A stretch of 45,512 nucleotides of DNA, from positions 1 through 45,512 of the forward strand of contig CASFWW010000041.1 in NCBI GenBank assembly GCA_949298505.1, read 5' to 3'. This stretch comes from Ornithoclostridium sp949298505. GTDB lineage: Bacteria; Bacillota; Clostridia; Christensenellales; UBA3700. The notes beneath the pieces are model-generated. The model did no database searches. It was not told the origin of the DNA and worked only from the letters and a program-made list of their open reading frames with translations. The translations under genes were made by a program, and so were the position numbers. This document shows, one piece after another, positions 22,411 to 31,185 of the stretch. The number at the start of each line of letters is the position of its first letter. Positions within the stretch are counted from its first letter, which is position 1.

Positions 22411-23724
22411 ATGGACGTTTTTATAAGTTACGAACATCAGTCAAAGTCTGTCGCCGACAACATATGCGCGGTGCTTGAATCAAAGGGAGTGAGGTGCTGG
22501 TACGCTCCGAGGGACGTTTACGGAGATTACGCGACTTCCATCGTGGACGCGATAGAGGCGTGCAAAGTGTTTGTCCTGATCCTGAGCGAAAACGCTTCCA
22601 ACTCTCCGCACGTGCTCAACGAAGTGGAGATGGCATACAAGAGAATAATAGAGGGAGAGATCACCATCGTTCCTTTCAAGCTTGACGAAGGCATGCTTTC
22701 AAAGGCGATGGAGTATTACGTAAAACGTCTGCACTGGATCGACGCTGTCAGCGAACCTCTCGAACAATCCATCCTGAAGCTTTACGATCAGCTGGTTCCG
22801 ATACTCGGGCTCAGGAAAGAGGAGGAGGTGCTTGAAGAAAAGGCACCCGAAACAAATCTTCAGAGGAAGAACGTGCAATATTATTCTTCGGAAGATTATG
22901 TGGAAATAAAGAGGCTGAGGAAAGAAGACGAGTTGCTTTACGAATACGAACTGCCCGTTTATGACAAACTGCTTTTCGGCAAAAGCGACGTGGCGGCGCT
23001 CGATTTCGACACGCTCGACCCACGCAGTTCGATGCGCAGGCTGTGTCGTCCGGAGATTTCCAAGAGGGTGTGTTTCTGTTACAACGAGGATATGGTCAGG
23101 GAAGGAAACGACCTGTGCGCCGAAGATCCGGACACGAAGTTTTATCACCTCGACCTCAGGAAAGACAACGTTGAAGAAAAGATCGAGAGCGCGATGCGTG
23201 AAAGCGGAGTGAAAGGCTTCGATTTTCTCAATCTGACGATGGCGATCATGGATCTTGAAAATCCATTCAAAACTTTGAAAAAGCTCAAGGAATTTCTCAA
23301 TCCGGGCGCTGTGGCTTTTGTCAGAGACGTAGACGACGGCGTTGTTTTCGCGTTCCCGGACGAAGACAATCTTTTCGGACAGTTCAAGGAATTTTACAAG
23401 CTTGATCTGCTCAGCGGCTCGCGGTATTCCGCGCGTCAGGTATACAATCTGATGCGAAAGCTGGGCGCAAAGGACATCAGGCTTGAGAGGTGCGGTCTCA
23501 GTTCTGCGTCTATGGATTTCAACAAGCGGCGTCTGCTTTTCGATTGCTGGTTCGGGTTTATCCCCAACGATTTCAAGCGCATGCTGGCTGATAATCCTTC
23601 AGACGAAGTGGCAAAAGACGTACTTAAATGGGTGGACGAGCATTACGACGATCTTGAAGAAAAGTTTTTCGATAATAATTTCCTTTTCCACAGCGGTTAC
23701 TTTATTTATTCGGTGAGATTCTGA
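22411..23724 (+). CDS. TIR-domain protein with methyltransferase-like C-terminus
   Basis: A 437-residue two-domain protein. Residues 1-135 form a TIR_2-type domain: V-F-I-S-Y-E-H, R-C-W-Y-A-P-R-D, F-V-L-I-L-S-E-N-A, and H-V-L-N-E-V-E-M-A, where E71 fits the glutamate used for NAD cleavage in active TIR enzymes. A charged linker (140-170) follows. Residues 175-430 look like a class I methyltransferase fold, with Y-H-L-D-L after a strand, then F-D-F-L-N-L-T-M-A-I-M-D-L, K-E-F-L-N-P-G-A-V-A-F-V-R-D-V-D-D, and a C-terminal helix pair. The Gly-rich SAM loop is missing (C-F-C-Y-N-E-D instead), so SAM binding is doubtful. RBS AGGGGGAA. It is the last gene of an operon with two acetyltransferases. 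Function is unknown; signalling or defence is possible. Confidence 0.8.
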   Translation: MDVFISYEHQSKSVADNICAVLESKGVRCWYAPRDVYGDYATSIVDAIEACKVFVLILSENASNSPHVLNEVEMAYKRIIEGEITIVPFKLDEGMLSKAMEYYVKRLHWIDAVSEPLEQSILKLYDQLVPILGLRKEEEVLEEKAPETNLQRKNVQYYSSEDYVEIKRLRKEDELLYEYELPVYDKLLFGKSDVAALDFDTLDPRSSMRRLCRPEISKRVCFCYNEDMVREGNDLCAEDPDTKFYHLDLRKDNVEEKIESAMRESGVKGFDFLNLTMAIMDLENPFKTLKKLKEFLNPGAVAFVRDVDDGVVFAFPDEDNLFGQFKEFYKLDLLSGSRYSARQVYNLMRKLGAKDIRLERCGLSSASMDFNKRRLLFDCWFGFIPNDFKRMLADNPSDEVAKDVLKWVDEHYDDLEEKFFDNNFLFHSGYFIYSVRF

Positions 23725-23754
23725 GAAAAGATCAGGTACCGTTCAACAGAAAAC

Positions 23755-23777
23755 GCCCGCTTTTCAGCGGGCTTTTT
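23755..23777 (+). terminator. Terminator of the TIR operon
   Basis: GCCCGC (23755-23760), loop TTTTCA, GCGGGC (23767-23772), TTTTT. Confidence 0.9.
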
Positions 23778-23848
23778 GTGTAAATTCATGCACATAAACG
23801 CGTCTTAAAAGAATAGTGACAACAAGACGGCGAAGCATGTTATTTATT

Positions 23849-24694
23849 TCACATATTTTGTCTGAACTGCGCGCGGTAACGGCTGGGAGTCGTTCCGGTC
23901 ATGCGTTTGAAGACGTTTGCGAAATAATGCTGATCTATGAAATTCAGCTTGTCAGAGATCTCGCAGACGGTTTCTTCGCTTGTTCTCAGATACATTTCGG
24001 CAAGTTCGATCTTGCGCCTGATATAGTATTGAGCGGGCGTCATATTGAATTCTTTTTTGAAAGAACGTATGACATAGTTGACTGAATAGTGCAGACTTTC
24101 GGCGATGTCTTTGATCGTCAGATTCCTGTGGGAGTTGTAGTCAAGCATCTGTTTCACTTTGTATGCAACGCTGTCCGCGGCTCTTTGCAGAGAGAAATTC
24201 AGGTCCACAATAAAGCTGAAAAAGAGCAGAGTCGCATATTTGACGAACTGATCGATATTGTCGTTATAAGTTCTGAGCAGGTCTTTCATGCCGGAAAACA
24301 CGTATTCGGCATTGAAATTTTCAATGATCAGACGATTCCGGGGGAGATACAACTCAAGGAGACTGTCCACAAGTTTTCCGTCCACCACGATCCATTCCAC
24401 TTCCCACGGAGAAGAATCGTCGGCGACGCAGGTGTGGTCGCTGTATTTCGGCAGCAGAAACACGTCGCCTTCGCTGACGCTAAAAGAAGCGCCGTTCACG
24501 CTGACCGTGCCGCTTCCTTTTTTCATATAAGCAATGCCCGTTGCCCGAAAGTTGAACCGCTGAGACGGTTTTGTCGCGGGATTGCGCTCAGAGCCGTTGC
24601 TTCCGATCATGCCGACGAAGAATGGTATTGACGGGTTGTAATAATTCCAAAGCTCCACGTATTCCCCGGGGAGGTTTATTTTTTTAACTTTCAT
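23849..24694 (-). CDS. AraC-family transcriptional regulator
   Basis: A 281-residue regulator. The N-terminal cupin domain has G-S-G-T-V-S-V-N-G, E-G-D-V-F-L-L-P-K-Y-S-D-H-T, the usual sugar-sensing half. The C-terminal double helix-turn-helix reads L-T-I-K-D-I-A-E-S-L-H-Y-S-V-N-Y-V-I-R-S-F-K-K-E-F, then P-A-Q-Y-Y-I-R-R-K-I-E-L-A, then I-S-D-K-L-N-F-I-D-Q-H-Y-F-A-N-V-F-K-R. It is transcribed divergently from the sugar symporter across 93 bases and probably activates it in response to a carbohydrate. No good RBS precedes its ATG, as expected for a low-level regulator. Confidence 0.92.
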   Translation of the reverse strand: MKVKKINLPGEYVELWNYYNPSIPFFVGMIGSNGSERNPATKPSQRFNFRATGIAYMKKGSGTVSVNGASFSVSEGDVFLLPKYSDHTCVADDSSPWEVEWIVVDGKLVDSLLELYLPRNRLIIENFNAEYVFSGMKDLLRTYNDNIDQFVKYATLLFFSFIVDLNFSLQRAADSVAYKVKQMLDYNSHRNLTIKDIAESLHYSVNYVIRSFKKEFNMTPAQYYIRRKIELAEMYLRTSEETVCEISDKLNFIDQHYFANVFKRMTGTTPSRYRAQFRQNM

Positions 24695-24738
24695 AATCAG
24701 TTTGCCGTCTTTTTTGCATGTGTGAAATATGTTAAAAT

Positions 24739-24744
24739 TATAAT
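24739..24744 (+). promoter_or_regulatory. -10 element of the symporter gene
   Basis: TATAAT lies 44 bases before the ATG. The nearest -35 candidate (TTGCAT) is 19 bp away, a poor spacing that would fit a promoter needing the divergent AraC activator. Confidence 0.45.
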
Positions 24745-24787
24745 AGCATACCGTGCGAACGTTTGCAAGAGCCAGGGAGACAGTGTG

Positions 24788-26749
24788 ATGGGGAAAATCG
24801 CGAATTTAAGGTACGATCTGCAAAGTTACTGGGAAAGGCCGAGGAAAAACGAATACGTTTCTTATAAAGAGGTTTTCAATTTCTGCGCCGGAGGTATGGG
24901 CATAAAGACGCTGGGGTCGTTGCTTTCATATATGACACTTGCGTCAACGTGTCTGCTGTTCGGCGCCGTTTACGGTCTGAGTCCCAGGCATTTCATCATC
25001 CTCACCGTCATCACCAACGTCATCAGCATCTTAAAGACGCCGTTCATAAGCATGCTTGTGGACAACACTCATACTAAGATAGGGAAATTCCGGCCGTACG
25101 TGCTATGGGCAGGGATACCGACGGCGATCGGGATCGTCGGAATGGCTTTCATACCTCTGGACGCGCCGCCGGTCGTCAAGGTCGTCGTCGTGGGTATTCT
25201 TATAAATCTGGTCACGATCGCTCAGCCGCTTTACAACAACGCATATATGGGCGTTTCTCAGATAATCACGCCCAATTCTTACGAGCGAACCAAGATCCTC
25301 AGTATATCAGAATTTGTCGCGAATCTCGGTCCCAGCCTGGTTCAGCTTCTTTTGCCGTCGCTTGCCGGACTTTTTCTGGGCAAGGACTGCATGACAAATA
25401 TTCTGACTTACAGGATATTTTTTCCGATATTCGCGGTCGCAGGTTTTCTGATGGGACTTCTTGTGATGACCGGCACCAGGGAGCGCACGCTGGTAAAGGA
25501 AGAGGAAAAGGCGGCGAAAGTGCCGTTTTTCAAAGGCGTAAGGGAGCTGAGCAAAAGCCGCTATTTCTGGATCGTATCTCTGTCAAAGTTTTTCGAAGGT
25601 TTCAAGGGCGGCATAGGCGTGCTTCTCACCTGGGTATGCACGTATCAGCTGAACAATTCCGCGGCGCTCGGGATTGTTCAGAGCATAGTGTCCTTCGGGT
25701 TTACGCCGGGCATAATACTTGCTCCGTTGCTGATAAAGAAAATGGGCGCGAAATATTCTACGTTCTTTGCTCACGCGCTCAATTGCGTTGCGGCGGCGCT
25801 GATGTTGCTGACGTTCAGGAAAGGATTCGTATTTTTCGTTATTGCGTTGTTCTTCTACAATTTCGCTTCGGGTCCGCAGTACATAATGCAGACCAGCCTT
25901 CTTTCCGACGGGCTGGACTACCACCAGGACAAATACGGCACCCGCCTGGAGGGGTTTGCGCAGAACTTCATGCTGATGATAACCACGGTCGGCACGATAC
26001 TTTCCACGGTCACCTTCTCGATCATATACGAAACGTTCGGTCTCGTTGCGGACGAAACGACGGGGCTGACCGATTATTCTATACTCACAGACGCGGCGGT
26101 CAGGGAGCCGATCATACAATGGGTCGTCATTGTCGTCATAATAGCGGCGGCGCTTTCTGCGCTTCCTTATCTTTTCTGCAACCTGAAAGCGAAAGATATG
26201 GTGGAGATAAGAGAAAGGCTGGAATACAAGAAATTCTGTGGCAGAGAGGAGTGCGCCGGCTTGCCGGAAGAGGACAGAAGAAAACTTTACGTCGAATATC
26301 TTGAAGGCGTTGAACGCGAACAGGAAGCAGAGCGCAAAAAGATAGAAGAGCTGAAAAGAGAGGCTGACGAAAAACGCGCGGCGCAGGAAAAGGAAAAAGT
26401 CGATTTTGAAAAGAGCGTAACGGCAATGAAAGAACAGAAACGCGCGGAGGGCGTGCCCGAAAAGCTGATAAAGTCAGCTGAAAAGGAGATGAGATCAGCC
26501 CGCAAAGCGGAGCTGAAAGCGAGGTCGAAAAAGAGAAGAGAGGCGCTCATTGCAGACTTCAAGGAGTTCCGCGCAAGGAAAAAGGAGTTTATAAAGCGCG
26601 ACGTTGAAGAGAGAAAAGCGCGCGGAGAAAAGGGCTTTTTGAGAATACTCGCAAAGGAAAAGTTTGAAGATACCGTCCTTGCGGAAAACGTTGCGGCGGC
26701 TGAAGCGGCGGCGGAAAACGCGCTTGACGGCAACGGAGGCGTAAAATGA
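24788..26749 (+). CDS. GPH-type sugar:cation symporter with long charged tail
   Basis: A 653-residue MFS protein of the glycoside-pentoside-hexuronide:cation symporter group, like MelB and XynB-type transporters. About twelve membrane segments fill residues 25-475, with V-D-N-T-H-T-K-I-G-K-F-R-P-Y in the loop between helices 2 and 3, the family hallmark, and Y-N-N-A-Y-M-G at helix 5. Residues 490-653 are an unusual hydrophilic tail rich in Glu, Lys, Arg and Ala that should be one long helix or coiled coil. Normal members end near 460-480. The ATG at 24788 follows AGGGAGACA. It overlaps the MBL gene by ATGA. It likely imports an oligosaccharide or glycoside; the sugar is unknown. Confidence 0.88.
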   Translation: MGKIANLRYDLQSYWERPRKNEYVSYKEVFNFCAGGMGIKTLGSLLSYMTLASTCLLFGAVYGLSPRHFIILTVITNVISILKTPFISMLVDNTHTKIGKFRPYVLWAGIPTAIGIVGMAFIPLDAPPVVKVVVVGILINLVTIAQPLYNNAYMGVSQIITPNSYERTKILSISEFVANLGPSLVQLLLPSLAGLFLGKDCMTNILTYRIFFPIFAVAGFLMGLLVMTGTRERTLVKEEEKAAKVPFFKGVRELSKSRYFWIVSLSKFFEGFKGGIGVLLTWVCTYQLNNSAALGIVQSIVSFGFTPGIILAPLLIKKMGAKYSTFFAHALNCVAAALMLLTFRKGFVFFVIALFFYNFASGPQYIMQTSLLSDGLDYHQDKYGTRLEGFAQNFMLMITTVGTILSTVTFSIIYETFGLVADETTGLTDYSILTDAAVREPIIQWVVIVVIIAAALSALPYLFCNLKAKDMVEIRERLEYKKFCGREECAGLPEEDRRKLYVEYLEGVEREQEAERKKIEELKREADEKRAAQEKEKVDFEKSVTAMKEQKRAEGVPEKLIKSAEKEMRSARKAELKARSKKRREALIADFKEFRARKKEFIKRDVEERKARGEKGFLRILAKEKFEDTVLAENVAAAEAAAENALDGNGGVK

Positions 26750-27765
26750 AAAAGTGGAAGAAAGCGTTGCTTATAGTCGTATGCGTTATCGGCGTACTCG
26801 CGCTGATGGCGGGCATAGTAGCGGGCAGCTGCGCGTTGTTCGGCTTGGCGGTAGAGGACGACTTTACTTTCACCGCATACGACGGCAGCAAGGGCGGAGA
26901 CAGAATACATTTTCTCAACGTCGGCAACAGCGACGCGATACTTCTCGAAAGCTGCGGCAAGTTCGCGCTGATAGACTGCGGCGAGGACAACGACAATCCG
27001 CGCGGGCTGAGCAGCCTTGATCTGACCGGATACGAAGATTACGTGGTGGATTATCTGAACTCGTTCTGCGCCGGCGAAGACGGGCAGATATACCTGGAAT
27101 TCATAATAGGCACGCACGCTCATTCAGATCATCTGGGCGGCTTCGACACCGTGCTGGCGCAGGACAACGTGCACCTTGAGAGGGCGTATTTAAAGCGCTA
27201 TTCAGAAGAAGGGATAAAGAAAGCGGAGGTCAGCGGCTGGGATAATAAAGAGGTTTACGAACAGACGGTCGCCGCCGTTGAGGCACAGGGCGCGGAGCTT
27301 GTGCAGGACTTAGAGGACTTGTCGTTCGCTTTCGGAAATTTCAGCATCACTCTGTTAAACGGGCAGGAAGCGGACCCCGACGACAAGGTCGGAGAAAACG
27401 AAAACTCGCTGGGCGTGCTTGTCGAAAAAGACGGTTACAGGGTATTCCTTGCGGGGGATATCAACAATTTCGACGGCGATGAAAAGAGACTGGCTCCGGA
27501 AATCGGCAAAGTCAACGTGCTGAAGCTGGGACATCACGGATACCTCGGCTCGTCCACGTTAAGTTATATAAGGACTCTGGACCCTGACATGGCAATACAG
27601 ACCAACAACAAGCCGGCGAACTTATCCGTGCAGATCGTCGTGACGATGATCAACATGACTCCGATATATCAGACCGCAAAGCATAACGGGATAATCCTGG
27701 ACATCACGGACGTCGGCGACGTCAGGCTGTACGACAAAATTGATTTAGGTGAGACAACAGAATAA
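26746..27765 (+). CDS. Membrane-anchored MBL-fold hydrolase, ComEC-C-terminal-like
   Basis: A 339-residue protein with an N-terminal signal anchor (residues 5-32) and a metallo-beta-lactamase domain exposed outside. Metal motif T-H-A-H-S-D-H at 123-129, then F-L-A-G-D-I-N and L-K-L-G-H-H-G, which together resemble the C-terminal domain of ComEC/Rec2 and related secreted hydrolases. Substrate could be nucleic acid or a phosphodiester; not determinable. Coupled by ATGA to the symporter gene, odd company for a nuclease-like protein. Ends about 75 bases before a 33-bp palindrome. Confidence 0.85.
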   Translation: MKKWKKALLIVVCVIGVLALMAGIVAGSCALFGLAVEDDFTFTAYDGSKGGDRIHFLNVGNSDAILLESCGKFALIDCGEDNDNPRGLSSLDLTGYEDYVVDYLNSFCAGEDGQIYLEFIIGTHAHSDHLGGFDTVLAQDNVHLERAYLKRYSEEGIKKAEVSGWDNKEVYEQTVAAVEAQGAELVQDLEDLSFAFGNFSITLLNGQEADPDDKVGENENSLGVLVEKDGYRVFLAGDINNFDGDEKRLAPEIGKVNVLKLGHHGYLGSSTLSYIRTLDPDMAIQTNNKPANLSVQIVVTMINMTPIYQTAKHNGIILDITDVGDVRLYDKIDLGETTE

Positions 27766-27841
27766 ACGACAGCGTTCAAAGAAATGAGATCAAAAGTTTT
27801 TCCGCTTGAGATAATGGCGGAACACCAGAGAGAGAAGGAAA

Positions 27842-27874
27842 GTACACGGGCACGAAATTTTCGTGCCCGTGTAC
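27842..27874. repeat. 33-bp perfect inverted repeat
   Basis: Arms of 16 bp (GTACACGGGCACGAAA and its complement) around one central T lie between convergent genes. No T-run follows on either side. It may act as a strong hairpin stopping transcription in both directions, or as a protein site. Confidence 0.85.
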
Positions 27875-27993
27875 GTTAAACTGTATTTTCAATTATTGTT
27901 TTTTCTTGACGTTTTGCCTGCTCGTTTTCCGGGTTGCCAAAAGTATTGCTTTTGTCGTTTTGACTTGCTCATACGCTTTTTCGCCTTGCCGTT

Positions 27994-30963
27994 TCAGCTG
28001 GGCGCGGCAATTTGTTTCAGGACTACCGTCATAGTCTCAAAGGGTCTCAACGCTATCTTTCCGGCGCCGATCGGGGTAAGGGTCGTGACGAGCATATCGG
28101 CTTTAAAGCGCTCGTCTTCGTCAAAGTCGGATATAAGGTTGAAGGTCTGCGTGGCGCCGGAGCTTTCGTAAAGTCTTACGACGGTCAGGTCCTTTTCGCG
28201 GTGAACAGAATCCACGATAACGTTTGAGTTATCCGTTCTCACTCCCTTGACTTCCGCCGTGAACGGCAGGACTACGGGCGGTCTGTTGAGCTCGTAGGCG
28301 TGTTTTCTTATGTCGCTGTCTTCAACGCCGCCCGCATGCGGGAAGATCGCGAAAGAAAATTCGTGCTCCCCTCTGTCCGCTTCGGGGTCCGGGTATACGG
28401 TTGAGCGCAGGAGGTTTAGACTGATCTTGCCGTCCTTGACGCGGTGTCCGTATTTGCAGTCGTTGAGAAGGGAAAAGCCGTAGCCGCCTGAGGAAACGTC
28501 TACCCACTTGTGCGCGCAGACTTCGAACTGCGCCTTCTCTACGCTGTTTTGCGTTTTCGTGCTTCTTCCTATATGCCCGAACTGGATGTCGCAGTTGACG
28601 GTATCCGCAAAATCGGCGGGGAAGAAATCCGCCCTCAGCATCTTGTGCGTTTCGTGCCAGTCGGCTTTGTTTTCGAAGTATACGGCCGGGCTGTCTGCGG
28701 TCAGATATACAAGACGTCTTACAGTCGAGTTGCCGTAAGAGAAAAGCTGTTCCATGCCCGCTTTGCCGTCCTTTACGTAAGGCTTTGACGAGACGAGCTT
28801 CATCTTTTCGCTCGCGAACTTCTCGTAATCGGGGCGTATGTCCCACGCGTTGTAAGGTATCATCCGTTTATCCGTATATATCCTCATCGTGCCGGAAGCC
28901 GTTTTTATAAATTCGCGCCCGTCTGCGTTTTTAAGGATAAGACCGATTATCTCTCCGTCTTTATTGAAAGTCGCCCTGACCTGCGCGTTCTCAATGCTTT
29001 CGCCGTCTGAAGAAAGCCCGGAGTTTGCCTTTTCCTGCGTAGTTTCTTCAAGCGCGGCAGATGAGTACGCTTTTGCGGAGAAGCAGTACAGTCTGCCGTT
29101 TTCGGAAACGTATCCGCTTCTTCCGAACGGGCAGTCGTTTATTACGCTCGGCTTGTCGCCTGTTTTCAGCGCGGACAGCGCGCTTTCTCTGAGCTTAGCA
29201 AGTTCCGCCTGCATGACAGGGTAACGCCTGTGACATTCTTCGTAGATGCGGTTTATCGAGGAGCCGGGCAGCATATCGTGGAATTGATATAAAAGCAGTT
29301 CTTTCCACACTTTGTCCAGTTCGCTTTCCGGATAAGCCCGACCTTTCAGGGCGGCGCAGGCGCAGAGCCATTCTGTGAGGCAGAGCAGTCTTTCCGTCGT
29401 GCGGTTAAAGCGTTTCATCCTGCCCTGAGTGGTGTACGTGCCGCGATGTTTTTCAAGGTAAAGTTCTCCTTTGTATTGCGGCAACTTGTCCTTGTCTTTA
29501 GCCAGTTCGTCAAAAAATTCCTTTGCCCGTGTTTGTTTTACGCGGGGAAGCCCGTCGATCTCCTTGCATCTTTCGATCATTTCCAGGTGATATTCGCCCG
29601 GTCCTCCTCCGCCGTCGCCTATCCCGTAAAGCATCATCGCCTTATCGCTTATATTGCGCTCGCGGTAACACTTTTCGGTTACGTCCGCGGCGAGCGGGCT
29701 TGCGGTGGAGTTGTAATCGCCCTCCGGCGGCATATGTACGAGAACTGCCGAATCGTCGATCCCGTGCCATACGAAAGAGTGGTAAGGAAATTTGTTTACC
29801 ATGTTCCAGCTCAGCTTTATTGTCATAAATCTGTCCGCGCCGCAACCCCTTAATATCTGCGGCAGGTTGCCGCTGTAACCGAACACGTCGGGCACCCACA
29901 GCATATCGCAGTCGATGCCGAACTCGTCTTTCCAGAAAGCTTTGCCGTACTTGCATTGACGGATAAGACTTTCGCCCGACGGCACGTTGGTGTCGGGTTC
30001 CACCCACATACAGCCCTGCGGTTCTATCCTGCCGTCCTCGACCGCTTTCTTTATCTTTGCGTAAAGGGAGGGACGGTTGTTTTTCATCCATTCGAACTGT
30101 TGCGGCTGACTTGCTCCGAAAACGTAGTCGGGGTATTTTTCTATATTCGCGAGAGCGTTTGAAAAAGTTCTTTCCGCCTTTCTCTTAGTTTCGCGTATCG
30201 GCCACAGCCAGCCCAGGTCTAAGTGCGCGTGACCCGTCGCGTACAGAGTGAAATCCGTGCGCGTATTGCCCGATAAAAACGGCTTTAGTATTTCGCGCGC
30301 TTTTTTGCACGATTCCTCGGTCGGAGCCGCCGCGGCAAGGCAAGCCTTTCTTAAAGCCGCGTTTATCCTTCGCCTTTGCGCTCCGCTTCCGCATATCGCC
30401 GAATATTGGTAAAGAGAGAGAAAGTCGTAAAAATAAGCGTGTATTTCGCGGTTAAAACGCGCAACATATGCGCCCTTGAACGGCGCACCGTTCCTGCGCC
30501 TGTTGTTGCCGCCTTCCACCCATACGGTGAGAGGTTTATCCGCGGCAGGTTTAAGCTTTGAAAGCGCGACGATTTTTTTACCTTTTATCGGTTGCATAAA
30601 GTCGGCTACGCCCAGTACGTTGGTAAGACCCTGGACTACGCCGTCGTCGTCGAAGATACAGCCTTCGCCGCCCAGGTCGAGTACGGCAACGCAGTTTTCC
30701 GCGTTTTCGACCGCTTCTCGAGGAAGAGAAGCCGTCAGTTTATACCAACAGCAGGAAAAGAGTCTTCCCCACTTTTGTCCGCGCGTTATCTTTTCGTAAG
30801 ACAGAGTATTGCGTTTTTCGTAAGGAACGGGTTCGTCTGTTACGGCAATTTCGCAATCGAAAGCAACGAGTTTTTTGTAAACGTTTTGCTTTACGATCTC
30901 CAGGTGAGAAGCTATAAACGGGTTGCGGATATAAGTGAGAATGGTTTTTGTGTTTACGTCCAT
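27994..30963 (-). CDS. GH38 alpha-mannosidase
   Basis: A 989-residue family 38 glycosidase releasing terminal alpha-mannose. The catalytic part has A-T-G-H-A-H-L-D-L-G-W-L-W-P (zinc His and Asp), then the nucleophile D359 in W-V-P-D-V-F-G-Y-S-G-N-L-P-Q-I, and W-H-G-I-D after it. The mid-domain shows E-L-Y-L-E-K-H-R-G-T-Y-T-T-Q-G-R-M-K-R-F-N-R, and beta-sandwich domains finish the protein. Length matches cytosolic bacterial and yeast vacuolar forms. No signal peptide. RBS AAGGGGAA and own promoter. Its place behind the MBL gene is convergent, so it is not part of that operon. Confidence 0.94.
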   Translation of the reverse strand: MDVNTKTILTYIRNPFIASHLEIVKQNVYKKLVAFDCEIAVTDEPVPYEKRNTLSYEKITRGQKWGRLFSCCWYKLTASLPREAVENAENCVAVLDLGGEGCIFDDDGVVQGLTNVLGVADFMQPIKGKKIVALSKLKPAADKPLTVWVEGGNNRRRNGAPFKGAYVARFNREIHAYFYDFLSLYQYSAICGSGAQRRRINAALRKACLAAAAPTEESCKKAREILKPFLSGNTRTDFTLYATGHAHLDLGWLWPIRETKRKAERTFSNALANIEKYPDYVFGASQPQQFEWMKNNRPSLYAKIKKAVEDGRIEPQGCMWVEPDTNVPSGESLIRQCKYGKAFWKDEFGIDCDMLWVPDVFGYSGNLPQILRGCGADRFMTIKLSWNMVNKFPYHSFVWHGIDDSAVLVHMPPEGDYNSTASPLAADVTEKCYRERNISDKAMMLYGIGDGGGGPGEYHLEMIERCKEIDGLPRVKQTRAKEFFDELAKDKDKLPQYKGELYLEKHRGTYTTQGRMKRFNRTTERLLCLTEWLCACAALKGRAYPESELDKVWKELLLYQFHDMLPGSSINRIYEECHRRYPVMQAELAKLRESALSALKTGDKPSVINDCPFGRSGYVSENGRLYCFSAKAYSSAALEETTQEKANSGLSSDGESIENAQVRATFNKDGEIIGLILKNADGREFIKTASGTMRIYTDKRMIPYNAWDIRPDYEKFASEKMKLVSSKPYVKDGKAGMEQLFSYGNSTVRRLVYLTADSPAVYFENKADWHETHKMLRADFFPADFADTVNCDIQFGHIGRSTKTQNSVEKAQFEVCAHKWVDVSSGGYGFSLLNDCKYGHRVKDGKISLNLLRSTVYPDPEADRGEHEFSFAIFPHAGGVEDSDIRKHAYELNRPPVVLPFTAEVKGVRTDNSNVIVDSVHREKDLTVVRLYESSGATQTFNLISDFDEDERFKADMLVTTLTPIGAGKIALRPFETMTVVLKQIAAPS

Positions 30964-30991
30964 AATATTCCCCTTATCGTTTTATACTTAT

Positions 30992-31020
30992 ATAATACGC
31001 GTACGGGGGCGGAGGGTCAA
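30992..31020 (-). promoter_or_regulatory. Promoter of the GH38 gene
   Basis: On the minus strand TTGACC (31015-31020), 17-bp spacer, TATTAT (30992-30997). Confidence 0.75.
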
Positions 31021-31185
31021 GGTCAAAACGCGGTGAAAATGTGTAAAAACGCACCGTGGAAGGCAAATGCGGACAGAGAAATAATAATAAATCTATATGC
31101 AGGATGCCGGTTCGACACATACAAAGAAAAACAGCTTTTCTCTGAACCGTTTCGCGTTTTGCGGCAGGCTGAAAATAAATAGGCG

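Noticed and set aside
27889..27972. 27-codon basic frame starting M-S-K-S-K-R-Q just after the GH38 stop, same frame
   Set aside because: Only a weak RBS and no sign of conservation; could be chance in A-rich DNA. Kept out of the feature list.
31105..31130. tRNA-like GGTTCGA segment
   Set aside because: Flanking bases cannot form the T-arm or acceptor stem; no cloverleaf can be drawn.
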